NCBI GenBank assembly: GCA_910577075.1
Contig: CAJTKV010000001.1
Location: 1 to 64,000, forward strand
Origin: an uncultured Bacilli bacterium
GTDB lineage: Bacteria; Bacillota_I; Bacilli_A; RF39; UBA660
Direction: 5' to 3'
Length of the DNA stretch: 64,000 bases
Shown in pieces: positions 19,434 through 28,781 of the stretch (positions are counted from its first letter, which is position 1; every line of letters starts with the position of its first letter). Under the pieces are notes generated by a model. That model was not told the origin of the DNA. It saw only the letters and a program-made list of their open reading frames with translations, and searched no databases. The translations under genes were made by a program, and so were the position numbers.

Positions 19434-19485
19434 ATTTCTAAAACTTATTGTGAATTATAATGAACTTATGAAAGGAACAAAAGTT

Positions 19486-21284
19486 ATGTGTGGAATAGTT
19501 GGATTTATCACCAATAAAAAAGACAAATTGAATATTCTAAAAAGCATGATGCAAACTATTGAACATCGAGGACCAGATGGATTTGGAACATTTATTGACG
19601 AATATATTGCCTTAGGTCACAATCGCCTAGCCATAATTGACATCAAAGATGGCATCCAACCGCAATATAATGAAGACAAATCTTTAGCAATTATCTTTAA
19701 CGGAGAAATATACAATTATCAAGAATTAATGAGAATTCTAAAGAGCAAGGGACACAAATTCGCAACTAAAAGTGATACCGAAGTTATTATTCATGCCTAT
19801 GAAGAATGGAAATATGATACGCCCAAACATCTAAGAGGCATGTTTGCCTTTGCTATATGGGATAAATATAATAAAGAGCTCTTTTTAGCTCGTGATCCAT
19901 CAGGTATAAAGCCCCTTTACTACGCTAAATTTAATAATACCTTTATGTTTGCATCCGAAATCAAAGCCTTAAAAGCTCATCCAGATTTTACTTGTAATTT
20001 AATGACCAACTTTTAGCCAGTTATCTTTGCTTTGGCTTTAATGCATCAGACGAAACCATGTTCAAAAGAGTATATAATCTAGAACCTGGAACCTATCTTA
20101 CTTACCAAAATAACAACATCACTAAAAAAAGATATTTCCATTTTGAGTTTACAAATAAATCATGTTCTTTAACAGATATCCAAGATGCTATTAAAGATTC
20201 CATCAATCATCATCTCATTAGTGATATTGAAGTTGGATCATTCCTATCTAGTGGCATTGATTCCAGTTATATTGTATCTCTTGCTGATATAAAAAAGAAT
20301 TATACTGTTGGTTATGAAAATAATAATTTCAGTGAGATAAAATATGCTCAAGAGCTAAGTACAATGCTAAATCAAACCAATAAAGATAAAATAATAACAA
20401 AAGAGGAATATTTAAAAGCTTTGCCTAAGGTAATTAAAGCACTAGATGAACCACTTGCTGATCCATCTGCTATTGCTATGTACTTTTGTGCCGAGATCGC
20501 CAGTCCAGAATTAAAGGTTGTTCTATCAGGCGAAGGTGCTGATGAGTTATTTGCCGGATACTTAACATACATGGATGAAATAACACTTAGTTGGTATATG
20601 AAAATCCCCTTCTTATTTAGAAATATAGCATCTAAAATTGCTAGCATTTTCCCCGATATGAAAGGAATAAATTTTATCTATCGTCGTGGTAGAAAACTAG
20701 AAGATGAATATATTGGTATAAACAGAATATGTCGAGACAAAGAAGCATGTAATATTGTTAAATCTAAGAGGCAAACTAAACCTCAAGATATAACTCACAA
20801 GTATTATGAACAATATTCAAATTGTACAAATTTACAAAAAAGACAAATGATCGATTTCAATCTCATCCTTGCTAAAGATTTCCTTCCAGCCATCGATCGC
20901 AATTGTATGCTCTTTGGACTCGAAGCACGCACACCTTTTCTCGATATCGAAGTCTTTAAAGTGGCAAGCTCATTGTTAGATACTGACAAGATAAATAAAA
21001 ATACAACTAAATATATATTGCGAGAAGCAGCTAAATCGGCTATCCCGAATGGAGCATATAAAAAGAAAAAACTAGGTTTTCCTGTACCTTTAAAAGAGTG
21101 GATGAAAGAAGATGATTACTACCAAGAAATATTAAGTAAATTCTCCTCTCCTACCGCCGATAAATTTTTCAATCAAAAAAAGATTATAAGACTATTAAAA
21201 TCCTATAAAAATGATAAATATCACAACTATAAATTTCTTTGGAGTATCTATGTCTTCATTATTTGGTATGATTTATATTTTTAA
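19486..21284 (+). pseudogene. asnB: Asparagine synthase (glutamine-hydrolysing), broken by one frameshift
   Basis: The N-terminal class II glutaminase starts MCGIVGF at 19486 (Cys2 is the nucleophile; AAAGGA upstream). It ends early at a TAG at 20014-20016. The -1 frame then carries the expected continuation QLLASYLCFGFNASDET and a complete synthetase domain with the ATP-binding SSGIDSS and the C-terminal region. One missing A in AATTTAATGAC (about 19995-20005) would restore a protein of about 599 aa. AsnB makes asparagine from aspartate, ATP and glutamine. Either the gene is truly broken, or this is an assembly error; both halves are otherwise well kept, which favours a recent event or error. 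Confidence 0.85.
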
Positions 21285-21287
21285 AAA

Positions 21288-21309
21288 ACACTTTCTAAAT
21301 TGAAAGTGT
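21288..21309. terminator. Bidirectional terminator between asnB and XRE gene
   Basis: An 8-bp perfect stem, ACACTTTC / GAAAGTGT, with a 6-nt loop lies between the convergent ends. The minus strand has TTTTTT after the stem; the plus strand has a weaker T-rich tail. Confidence 0.75.
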
Positions 21310-21313
21310 CTCA

Positions 21314-21823
21314 TTATTTTTCCTTTCTATATAAATGATTATCTATATAGGTAATCATTTTTTTAATTTCTATTATACTCCAAATAAAAGTTCCTATTAT
21401 TACAAGAAATAAAACATCTTCTGTATCAAAAAAGATATAAATCAATACTAAAGATACAATCAAACCAATATTTAATTCCCCAAAATGCTCTCTTTGCCAT
21501 TTCTTGCGATAATATTTAATTTTTTCATCTAGATTAAAAGTGCTATTTTCTAAGGCCTTTAGCAGATTTTCATCAGCCTTTTGTTTAAAATCTTTATTTT
21601 CAATTTGTTCGCCTAAGAAAAATTCATTTATTGTTATTCCCAGTATTTCACATAACTCCAAATATAAGGAAACACCTGGTAGACATTTACCATTTTCCCA
21701 TTTTGAAATCGACTTGTCTGATACCCTTAGTTTCTCTGCTAAATCCTTCTGTGTTAATTTTTTTGCCTTGCGACAACTAGCTATTAATTTGCCAATTTTT
21801 ACATTATCCTTAACATCACCCTT
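21314..21823 (-). pseudogene. XRE-family regulator with membrane tail, start region disrupted
   Basis: The frame encodes a Cro/C1-type HTH (TQKDLAEKLRVSDKSISKWE), then a linker and two membrane helices near the C-terminus. The frame is open back to a TGA at 21824-21826, but no ATG, GTG or TTG precedes the HTH; the nearest ATGs (21804 and about 21816) are one base out of frame. An inserted base would give a normal start such as M-L-K-D-N-V-K-I-G. A rare start or an assembly indel is also possible. An internal TTG at 21661 would remove the HTH. Confidence 0.65.
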
Positions 21824-21876
21824 TCAAGGATATCATACAATAACTGCCTAATATTTAACACCTCTTAGAAATAGAA

Positions 21877-22167
21877 TTATGAATTAACACCGATTTTTTC
21901 CTCTACCTTTTTACACCATTCACAGCATTTTTCTATTCTAGCACCATTATCTCCATGTTCCTTGTCATATGCATAACTTTTTAACAATTCGCAGGGAAAT
22001 TTTTGGCATTCTCCACAGAAAACGAGTTCTTTTCCCTCTACACATTTTTTTACTGCACATTCTCCATGGAACGGAATTGTAATATTTGTACACCCCTTAC
22101 AGCCCATTGTATCTCGGAATTCGCACTTTAAACACTCAATTCCACATCTTGATTCTATTTTACACAT
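21877..22167 (-). CDS. DUF3795-like cysteine-rich protein
   Basis: A 96-aa protein with about 13 cysteines in spaced pairs (CGIECLKCEF, GCKGC, CGECQKFPC, CCEWC). This pattern is that of the DUF3795 group, small probable metal-binding proteins of unknown role. It is 14 bases after the MGMT-like gene and probably co-transcribed with it. Confidence 0.75.
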   Translation of the reverse strand: MCKIESRCGIECLKCEFRDTMGCKGCTNITIPFHGECAVKKCVEGKELVFCGECQKFPCELLKSYAYDKEHGDNGARIEKCCEWCKKVEEKIGVNS

Positions 22168-22181
22168 TTAAACGCACTTCC

Positions 22182-22472
22182 TTACATCTTATATTTTCTT
22201 AAATCTACGCGATAATTAGTTACTTCTATTCCGTCGCCTTCTAGTCTTCTCTTTTGTTCATCAATTCCCCCAAATTTATAATTTTTTGATAAATAACCTT
22301 TGGCATTTACCACTTTATAACAAGGAAAGTTATCTCCATCTTCATTACTATGCAATATATTGCCAACAACTCGCGATAAGTTCTTATTTCCCAAATAAAG
22401 AGCAATACTTCCATAAGTGGCAACTTTTCCCTTAGGAATAATCCTTAAATACTCATATACTTTTTCTTTCAT
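22182..22472 (-). CDS. MGMT-family DNA methyltransferase-like protein (single domain)
   Basis: A 96-aa protein equal to the C-terminal DNA-binding domain of O6-alkylguanine-DNA alkyltransferase. It has the helix-turn-helix (GKVATYGSIALYLG, then RVVGNILHSN) and an active-site-like PCYKVV, where classical MGMT has PCHRV. The Cys is kept, unlike ATL proteins that have Trp, but His is replaced by Tyr. It may repair alkylated guanine or flag it for excision. The N-terminal domain is missing. It is 8 bases after an SPL-type radical SAM gene, which suggests a DNA-damage context. Confidence 0.8.
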   Translation of the reverse strand: MKEKVYEYLRIIPKGKVATYGSIALYLGNKNLSRVVGNILHSNEDGDNFPCYKVVNAKGYLSKNYKFGGIDEQKRRLEGDGIEVTNYRVDLRKYKM

Positions 22473-22480
22473 GACACCCT

Positions 22481-23365
22481 CTAAAAAAGTGAAATCTGTT
22501 CATCACTTTTCTTAACTTTATAAGCCTTAATTATATCCTTCATATTATAAAGAATACCATACTTTTTGCATTCATCGACAAAAACGCCATATAAGTGCTT
22601 GGCACTTAAAACTGTACAATCATATCGTTCTTGATAGCATTTGAAATATTTTTGCATCATTCCCGGAAATAATTCATCAATTTTTTCCAAATAATAATCT
22701 CGCTGGCGATCTCTTAAAGTCATTCCCATATATGTATGGATAAATTTAGCTCCATTAATATGTGCTAAATATACTAATTTCTTTATATCTTCTTCATTAT
22801 CCGTAACAAAAGGCAAGACAGGATTTAACATAATACCAGCATATATGCCTGCACCATTTAATTCTTTAATGGCTTTGAATCTTTGAGATGAAACTGGCGC
22901 ATAAGGTTCAATATTTTTAGATAACTCATCATTTGGCGTTGTTATCGTTATTTTTACAATTACATTATTGCTTTTATTTATTTCTTTTAATATATCTAAA
23001 TCTCTTAAAACTAAATCACTTTTAGTATCTATAGAAACCCCATAACCATATTTTTTTATTAATTTAAGCGCACCTCTCGTTATTTCATACTTCTTTTCTG
23101 CATGATTATAAGTATCTGACATTGCTCCTATTCCAATAACGCCTGTCTTTTTACTCTTTTGTAATTCTCGTTCCAAAATTAATAGAGCATCCTTTTTACT
23201 TCTCACGCGATCAAAGCCCTCTATTTTATAGCAATCACTTCTACTATCACAATAAATACAACCATGGCTACAGCCACGATAGAGATTCATATTAAAATCT
23301 ACTCCATACCATGAATCTCCATTTTTTACTTTCGTCATTATTGTTTTTGCTTCTATAAAATCCAT
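22481..23365 (-). CDS. SPL-type radical SAM protein
   Basis: A 294-aa protein with CX3CX2C at Cys32, Cys36 and Cys39 (YRGCSHGCIYCDS), which holds the 4Fe-4S cluster used to make the 5'-deoxyadenosyl radical. The core (VIGIGAMSDTYNHAE, then LVLRDLDIL) is like spore photoproduct lyase-related radical SAM proteins. The true spore photoproduct lyase Cys141 equivalent cannot be placed without an alignment. It shares LxLRDLDxL and related motifs with the protein at 469-1311. Its position before the MGMT-like gene supports a nucleic-acid repair role, but this is inference. Confidence 0.75.
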   Translation of the reverse strand: MDFIEAKTIMTKVKNGDSWYGVDFNMNLYRGCSHGCIYCDSRSDCYKIEGFDRVRSKKDALLILERELQKSKKTGVIGIGAMSDTYNHAEKKYEITRGALKLIKKYGYGVSIDTKSDLVLRDLDILKEINKSNNVIVKITITTPNDELSKNIEPYAPVSSQRFKAIKELNGAGIYAGIMLNPVLPFVTDNEEDIKKLVYLAHINGAKFIHTYMGMTLRDRQRDYYLEKIDELFPGMMQKYFKCYQERYDCTVLSAKHLYGVFVDECKKYGILYNMKDIIKAYKVKKSDEQISLF

Positions 23366-23415
23366 AAAGTCTCCATATTTATTGTTTTATAACAAACTCT
23401 TACTATTTATCAAGA

Positions 23416-23757
23416 TTATGCAAAGTTATCTTCATCAATTAAAGGATAAATATCTATTGCTGGTTCTTCGTATGGATGAACTTTTCTTAAAGCTGAAATT
23501 ACTGATTTAACTTTTTCTACATCACATACAACTTCAAGTTTTTCCTCTGTAACATATTCCTTATTATTATTGTTACCAATGTAAGGATTGGCATTATCAT
23601 TTGGCATAAACGTTCCCGTGCATTTTGTCGACATCGTACAAAAACTATAGTCACCAATTACTCCTGCTCCTGCATCACATACAGCATTTCGTATTTTATC
23701 GACATCTTCCTCTGGTACAGTAACAACTATCTTAACTCTTTTAACTTCAAATTTCAT
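23416..23757 (-). CDS. NIF3/YqfO-type small domain protein
   Basis: A 113-aa protein that ends with RKVHPYEEPAIDIYPL, the signature of the PII/CutA-like domain inserted in NIF3-family proteins (YqfO, YbgI group), here as a stand-alone protein. The usual metal-binding NIF3 halves are absent. The role of the single domain is unknown; a trimeric ligand- or metal-binding protein is likely from the fold. Confidence 0.7.
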   Translation of the reverse strand: MKFEVKRVKIVVTVPEEDVDKIRNAVCDAGAGVIGDYSFCTMSTKCTGTFMPNDNANPYIGNNNNKEYVTEEKLEVVCDVEKVKSVISALRKVHPYEEPAIDIYPLIDEDNFA

Positions 23758-23775
23758 AATTTTAACACCTTTCCT

Positions 23776-24300
23776 TTAAAAATTATATAAACTTATCTCG
23801 CCATTCTTTAAGCCCTTATTTAAAAAAAATCCATCTTCTAAACCTTCGAAATACGCCCTTATAGCCTTAGATACTCCACTATGGCATGAAATAACAACAC
23901 TTTCATAATTTTGGCTTTTTAATTCATCTAGAAAACTCCAAACACGCTTAAAAAAATCGCGAATATTTTCTTCGTCTCCTTGAACTAACTCAGTATTATA
24001 GTTCCAATATTCATCCCTATTAGTTAAATCTAAAGATTTTCCCTTAAATGAACCCGCATCTCTTTCGGATAATCGCGCATCATATAATATATCTTTATTC
24101 TTGAAATTAATAATCTGTGATGTTTCCTTTGCTCTAATTAGAGGAGAAGAAATGATAACATCATAATCAATCGCCCTCATCTTTTCGCCTAAAGCTTTTG
24201 CTTGATTAATACCATTTTCATTTAAATAATCATCAACACGATTATACACCTTCTCCACATTGCTACTTACTTCTCCATGTCTGACGATATAAACTCTCAC
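23776..24300 (-). CDS. Histidine phosphatase family protein
   Basis: A 174-aa phosphoglycerate mutase-like enzyme. The catalytic His is in the N-terminal VRHGE motif, followed by SPLIRAKETSQI, DAGSFKGKS and the second His in CHSGVSKA. It removes phosphate through a phosphohistidine intermediate. The substrate (sugar phosphate, nucleotide or other) is unknown. It sits 2 bases after the CYTH-like gene, so they are co-expressed. Confidence 0.85.
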   Translation of the reverse strand: MRVYIVRHGEVSSNVEKVYNRVDDYLNENGINQAKALGEKMRAIDYDVIISSPLIRAKETSQIINFKNKDILYDARLSERDAGSFKGKSLDLTNRDEYWNYNTELVQGDEENIRDFFKRVWSFLDELKSQNYESVVISCHSGVSKAIRAYFEGLEDGFFLNKGLKNGEISLYNF

Positions 24301-24302
24301 AA

Positions 24303-24833
24303 CTATTCTCCTTTCAATTTGTTATATAAATATTCGGGAACAGAAATCGTCAATCTCTCTTTAACATCGAATAACATAATAGCATCTTCAATATATTCTT
24401 GCTTTTCTGAGCCAAATTCAATGCTTATTCCCATGTTCTCAATATCTTCTACCCAAATTCTTAAATTTTCATTTTGATATTCTTCTCCGCTTTTTTCTAA
24501 CTTAAACTTATAATCAAAACTATCTTTAAAATTTTCATCGACAAAATTTAATGCTTCGCTTTCCATATCAAATTCTTCGCGAACTAAGAATTTATCTTCC
24601 TTAGCACCATTTATCATCTCGGCTTTTTTGCGAATAACTAAAACTGCCTTACTATTCCATTCATTATGTTTATAAACCCTAACCTTTAAAGTATCATCAG
24701 TTATGCTAGATCCATCTTTATTTAAATATATTAAATCATAAAAGGCAAAGTCAGATTTTTTACTGGCACCTAACTTTTTTAAAATATCATCTAAATTATC
24801 TGTACTATTTAGTATCACTCTCGTATAAAGCAC
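24303..24833 (-). CDS. CYTH-like protein of unknown substrate
   Basis: A 176-aa protein. The alternating charged strands, KFKLEKSGEEYQ and LRIWVEDIENMGISIEFG, resemble the CYTH (triphosphate tunnel) fold of class IV adenylate cyclases and thiamine triphosphatases. The N-terminal EXEXK motif is not clear, so activity is uncertain. The start is GTG at 24833, eight bases after AGGAG; a frame extending to 24869 has no site. It is coupled to the histidine phosphatase. Confidence 0.55.
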   Translation of the reverse strand: MLYTRVILNSTDNLDDILKKLGASKKSDFAFYDLIYLNKDGSSITDDTLKVRVYKHNEWNSKAVLVIRKKAEMINGAKEDKFLVREEFDMESEALNFVDENFKDSFDYKFKLEKSGEEYQNENLRIWVEDIENMGISIEFGSEKQEYIEDAIMLFDVKERLTISVPEYLYNKLKGE

Positions 24834-24872
24834 ATTATCAACTCCTAAAAATATTATAGCATGATACACACT

Positions 24873-24896
24873 AAAAAAAGAAGAATTTCTTCTTCT
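24873..24896 (-). terminator. Intrinsic terminator after frameshifted gene
   Basis: The minus strand carries AGAAGAA-ATT-CTTCT followed by TTTTTTT just after the stop at 24895. The stem is AT-rich and modest. Confidence 0.55.
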
Positions 24897-25297
24897 ATTC
24901 GTTATCCTTTAAGACCTTCATTGCCACCGGAAGAGTTTTACCATTATGAAATTCAACAGCGTCATACATCAAGTCCAACACATCATAATTTGCATCTACT
25001 AAAGTTTTTCTTTCGATAATATAGATATGCTGAAGTTATAGGTTTGCCGCTCTTTTCACAAATTAGATCTGCTGCTTTATTTAAATTATCTTCTTCCATT
25101 TCTGAATAAAAATTTCCAGAAAAAAGCACTAACATATCATAGGAATTCGCATCAAGATCAGCATCATGGTAAAAGTAAAATGGCGAACCTCCAAAAGTAT
25201 CCAAATCATATCCTTGCTCTCGCGCAAATTTTTTAGCATAAAAGAAATAGGCATTATGTACCATACAGGCAATATTTAATCTATTATTTTTCTCCAT
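24895..25297 (-). pseudogene. Unknown cytoplasmic protein broken by a frameshift
   Basis: The frame starts at the ATG at 25297 and stops after about 104 codons at 24983. The +1 frame continues with IERKTLVDANYDVLDLMYDA and ends at TAG 24895-24897, just before a terminator. A two-base loss in an ATAT stretch near 25030 would explain it. The restored protein would have about 134 residues, with VLFSGNFYSEM in the middle. I do not recognise the family. It follows the SDR gene by 17 bases. Confidence 0.65.
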
Positions 25298-25314
25298 TAA
25301 ACCACTCTTACTCT

Positions 25315-25995
25315 TTAATCCTGATAATGGGTCTTTCGAGAAATTGTTATTTCACTTACTTCCACCTGCTTAGGTAAATTTAATGTGTAAAACATTATAT
25401 CAGCAATATCGCTTGGATTCATCCATTCATCTGCCATACCCTCTAACTTCTTATCATACTTTCTAAAAAGACTTGTATTCATTCCTCCAGGATTTAAAGT
25501 AATTACACGACAAGGAGTTTTGCTAAACTCTGCCTCTAAATTATAACTAGCTCCTTTAAATCCCCACTTTGAAGAAGTATATAAAATACTATCAAGTTCA
25601 ATATCAAATAAAGTTGCCATTATAGATACGACATTTAAAATATCAGCCTTATTATTGATGATAACATCCTTTAACTTAGAAGTCATGTAAATAGGCGCAA
25701 TACTATTAATCATAAAGACATCTTTTGCTTCCTTTAAAGTAATATTCTCTATACTACCTATACTCATAGTTCCAGCACAGTTAATAAATGCATCAAATTC
25801 CGAATATGTCTCCTTTACTTCTTCTACTGCTCTTTCTATTTCTTCTTCATTACTTAAATCAACACTCACAAATTCACAACTATAATCAGGTTTGTGTCTA
25901 CCCAAAGCGATGACTTCTACCCCGCTTTTCACACATAATTCGCCAAAAGCTCTTCCTAAGCCATCATTCGCACCAGTCAATAAAACTCTTTTCAT
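25315..25995 (-). CDS. SDR-family NAD(P)-dependent oxidoreductase
   Basis: A 226-aa short-chain dehydrogenase with TGANDGLGRAF (nucleotide-binding loop), NCAG, and the Tyr-Lys pair in YTSSK. Its substrate is not known. The ATG at 25995 follows AAGGAGAATATTT. It is shorter than FabG and lacks the C-terminal extension of many SDRs. Confidence 0.85.
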   Translation of the reverse strand: MKRVLLTGANDGLGRAFGELCVKSGVEVIALGRHKPDYSCEFVSVDLSNEEEIERAVEEVKETYSEFDAFINCAGTMSIGSIENITLKEAKDVFMINSIAPIYMTSKLKDVIINNKADILNVVSIMATLFDIELDSILYTSSKWGFKGASYNLEAEFSKTPCRVITLNPGGMNTSLFRKYDKKLEGMADEWMNPSDIADIMFYTLNLPKQVEVSEITISRKTHYQD

Positions 25996-26174
25996 AAATA
26001 TTCTCCTTATCTTTTTTAATAAAAAACATATTATTTTACAAATTAGAGCAGATATGTTGTCTATTCAAACATCTGACATCAAAATCTTTAGCATAATACG
26101 TCACTTCTCCAATTTATTATTAACATTTTGCTCCTACAATTTATTATAATATGATAATTCAATTTTTCCAACAA

Positions 26175-26204
26175 AAAATATACTAATTACCTTTAGTATA
26201 TTTT
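26175..26204 (-). terminator. Intrinsic terminator after psd
   Basis: The minus strand forms a 10-bp stem (AATATACTAA / TTAGTATATT) and a T-rich tail, overlapping the end of psd. Confidence 0.75.
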
Positions 26205-27022
26205 GTCCCTATCTTTTCCCCCATTTTAATATCTATTTCTTCATTATTTTTAGTCATTTCAAAGTACTTGGAAGGAATATCAACGCGATTCTTTTCTACT
26301 AGAAGCATTATCGTACTTCCACCAAACAAAAACATTCCTTTTTCTTCTCCACGCTTAAACTCGTGAGCCCCATGATTATTCTTAATCTTTCCAACCATTA
26401 AGGCACCTACTTCTACTTGGACGACATCGCCAAAGTTTTTCGTTTTTAAAATAGTATATTCCCGCGCATTCTCCGTAAAAACCGGATATTTTTCTAATGC
26501 AATTGGTCTAACAGTATGTAATTTTCCCGGAATAAATTTATTTTCCCCCTTGCTGCCATCATCTAAATAACAATATCTATGATAATTATCAACACATAAT
26601 CTAATTACAATACACGTTCCATCATTATATTTATCAGCCAGATTCTTATCTTCAAGCAAAGTACTCATCTTAAACATACTTTGTTTAACTGGAATAACTA
26701 AATCTTCCTTAATCGTATAAAAACTAAGATGCCCATCAGCAGGTGATATAAAATTTTTTTCATCTCTATCTATCGGACGCTTTTCTTCCCTTACTCTTCT
26801 CGCAAAAAAATCGTTAAAACTTTTGATATTATCAACATAATAATCCTGACAATCAATATGATTTTTCTTGGCAAATCTCTTTACAGCCAATTTAGATATC
26901 TTCGTACTTAAAATAAATCCGCCTATTTTTGATATAAAAGGAGATATGAGAATTCTTAAAAATACTCGTCCAACCATTGTTTTATATAAAAATCTTAATA
27001 ACAATCCTTCACTTTTTTCCAT
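26183..27022 (-). CDS. psd: Phosphatidylserine decarboxylase
   Basis: A 279-aa proenzyme that makes phosphatidylethanolamine. The self-cleavage motif is GGST (FLFGGSTIMLL); cleavage would leave a pyruvoyl group on the serine. SPADG and the DNYHRYCYLDDG His motif are also present. Two weak hydrophobic stretches at the N-terminus fit membrane association. It starts 7 bases after pssA, the preceding enzyme in the pathway. Confidence 0.9.
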   Translation of the reverse strand: MEKSEGLLLRFLYKTMVGRVFLRILISPFISKIGGFILSTKISKLAVKRFAKKNHIDCQDYYVDNIKSFNDFFARRVREEKRPIDRDEKNFISPADGHLSFYTIKEDLVIPVKQSMFKMSTLLEDKNLADKYNDGTCIVIRLCVDNYHRYCYLDDGSKGENKFIPGKLHTVRPIALEKYPVFTENAREYTILKTKNFGDVVQVEVGALMVGKIKNNHGAHEFKRGEEKGMFLFGGSTIMLLVEKNRVDIPSKYFEMTKNNEEIDIKMGEKIGTKYTKGN

Positions 27023-27029
27023 AATTAAC

Positions 27030-27704
27030 CTATTTCATCAATTTAGAGATTAGTAATGCTATAAATTCAATGGCACCTATAAGTACTAATATTAATATTC
27101 CTTTAGTATCAAATTTCTTAATCTTAAATTTTGAAAGGAAACAAATTCCTGTGACAATTATAGCTCCAAAATACACAAGAGTCATATCCATTGGAGATAA
27201 AAATTGTAATAACATAACGAAAGGAAAAATCAAAGCTGAAGAAGTAACCGGTAAGCCTGTATATTCTTTTCTCTTCTTATTCTTCTCCTTTTTTTGTCTA
27301 GTTTCTTCTTGAACATTAAAGTAAGCTAAACGAATCAATGCAGCTAAAGCATATAAGGCCAAAAAGCCATATACAAAAAAATCTAAAACTCTCTTATGTG
27401 GTAGACCATTTAAAAATATCGATCTATGATACATAGCAACGCCTATTGCAGCTGGCAATATTCCAAATGCTACTAAATCTGAAAGAGAATCTATTTGTAT
27501 TCCAAATCTCTTCTCCTCATCAGTTCTCTTTTTCTTTGTGCTAGCAACTTTACCATCAAACGCATCACATAATCCACAAAAAAGCAAAAAGAATACGCCA
27601 TAATATGGATGTCCTAATCCACTTAAAGAAACAAATATTCCTAAACTTCCCGATATTAAAGACAAATAAGTCAATATAACTGTATAATCATAAACACCAA
27701 TCAT
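27030..27704 (-). CDS. pssA: CDP-diacylglycerol-serine O-phosphatidyltransferase
   Basis: A 224-aa membrane enzyme with several helices and the CDP-alcohol phosphotransferase motif, D-A-F-D-G-K-V-A, then GIQIDSLSD. It exchanges CMP for serine to make phosphatidylserine, the substrate of Psd. The Arg after Ala in the usual motif is Ser here, with extra Lys-rich residues inserted, so the class is slightly divergent. It overlaps the flippase-like gene by 4 bases (ATGA). Confidence 0.85.
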   Translation of the reverse strand: MIGVYDYTVILTYLSLISGSLGIFVSLSGLGHPYYGVFFLLFCGLCDAFDGKVASTKKKRTDEEKRFGIQIDSLSDLVAFGILPAAIGVAMYHRSIFLNGLPHKRVLDFFVYGFLALYALAALIRLAYFNVQEETRQKKEKNKKRKEYTGLPVTSSALIFPFVMLLQFLSPMDMTLVYFGAIIVTGICFLSKFKIKKFDTKGILILVLIGAIEFIALLISKLMK

Positions 27705-28774
27705 TCTCTACTTCTCCTTTTTTGTGACAAGTATTTCGCCAATATTGTCACTCCACATACTATTATACAACAATAGAAGGATATTCCTCTACCTATTAAT
27801 TCTAAATTTACAGCAATATTCTCCGGCATTAATGTTTTAAAGCCATTTAACATTAGATAATCTGACACTCCAATGGCTCCTGGAATCGGAATACAATATG
27901 ATCCCGTTATAACAAAACTTTCTATACTAAAGATATCAAAAACTTGATTTAAATTACTACTAGTTGCAATAAAAACACACACAATAACGCTAATTTGGGC
28001 AAGTCTTTGTAAAAGTGTAAGTATTAAAACCTTCAGCATAACTTTATTATGCCCCTTTAGCATTTTTGCCGAATCGCGATACTTATCTATTAAGCTATTT
28101 AATTTCTTCATGACACTATCCTTATTCTTAATTAAATGAATCTTAGCTGCTACTGATACGAAGAAAGCACAAATTTTTTGTAGTAAACTCTCATTAAATA
28201 ATAAAAAGTAGAAGAATGCTACTAAGACAAATTGTACACCAAATCCCACTAAGATAAATAATTTAGCTAGGAAGTCCATTTCAAATACAACACTTGGCTT
28301 AATAATAAATGAAATAAAATTTATTATTATTATAGATAAAGAATACATAAGTAGAATGCAAAACATAGTAACTGTAATAACAGAAATAGGTATGCCATCT
28401 TTATGCATGAAATAGGCACTGGCCGGTTGACCGCCCGTAGCTGATGGAGTTATTGCCGAAAAATAAATATCAGCTGATGAATATGCAAATCCATCTCTAA
28501 CTTTAGTTTTATATTTAAAAGACTTACATAATACGCTTATTGAACATCCTTCAAAAAAGATAAATAACAACATCGAAAGAATAGCTAGTCCCATCCACAA
28601 GGGATTAGCTGATTTAAAAAATTCTATAAATTTATTCAAGGAAAAACTCTTATTAAAACCTATTATGGCAATTATACTTGCAATAGCTATTACAATAAAT
28701 AGTGCTACCCATAAAAGTCTTTTTCTATTTCCTATTAAATTATTCTTGGTATCTTGTATTTGCACAAAAACCAC
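27701..28774 (-). CDS. Flippase-like membrane protein (LPG synthase TM family)
   Basis: A 357-aa protein with about eight helices and the family motif ITPSATGGQPASAYFM. It resembles the membrane half of MprF and the YbhN/AglD group, without the C-terminal lysyl-transferase domain. It may move a lipid across the membrane. It lies between PAP2 and pssA in one operon, which fits a lipid role. Confidence 0.75.
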   Translation of the reverse strand: MVFVQIQDTKNNLIGNRKRLLWVALFIVIAIASIIAIIGFNKSFSLNKFIEFFKSANPLWMGLAILSMLLFIFFEGCSISVLCKSFKYKTKVRDGFAYSSADIYFSAITPSATGGQPASAYFMHKDGIPISVITVTMFCILLMYSLSIIIINFISFIIKPSVVFEMDFLAKLFILVGFGVQFVLVAFFYFLLFNESLLQKICAFFVSVAAKIHLIKNKDSVMKKLNSLIDKYRDSAKMLKGHNKVMLKVLILTLLQRLAQISVIVCVFIATSSNLNQVFDIFSIESFVITGSYCIPIPGAIGVSDYLMLNGFKTLMPENIAVNLELIGRGISFYCCIIVCGVTILAKYLSQKRRSRE

Positions 28775-28781
28775 CTCAAAA

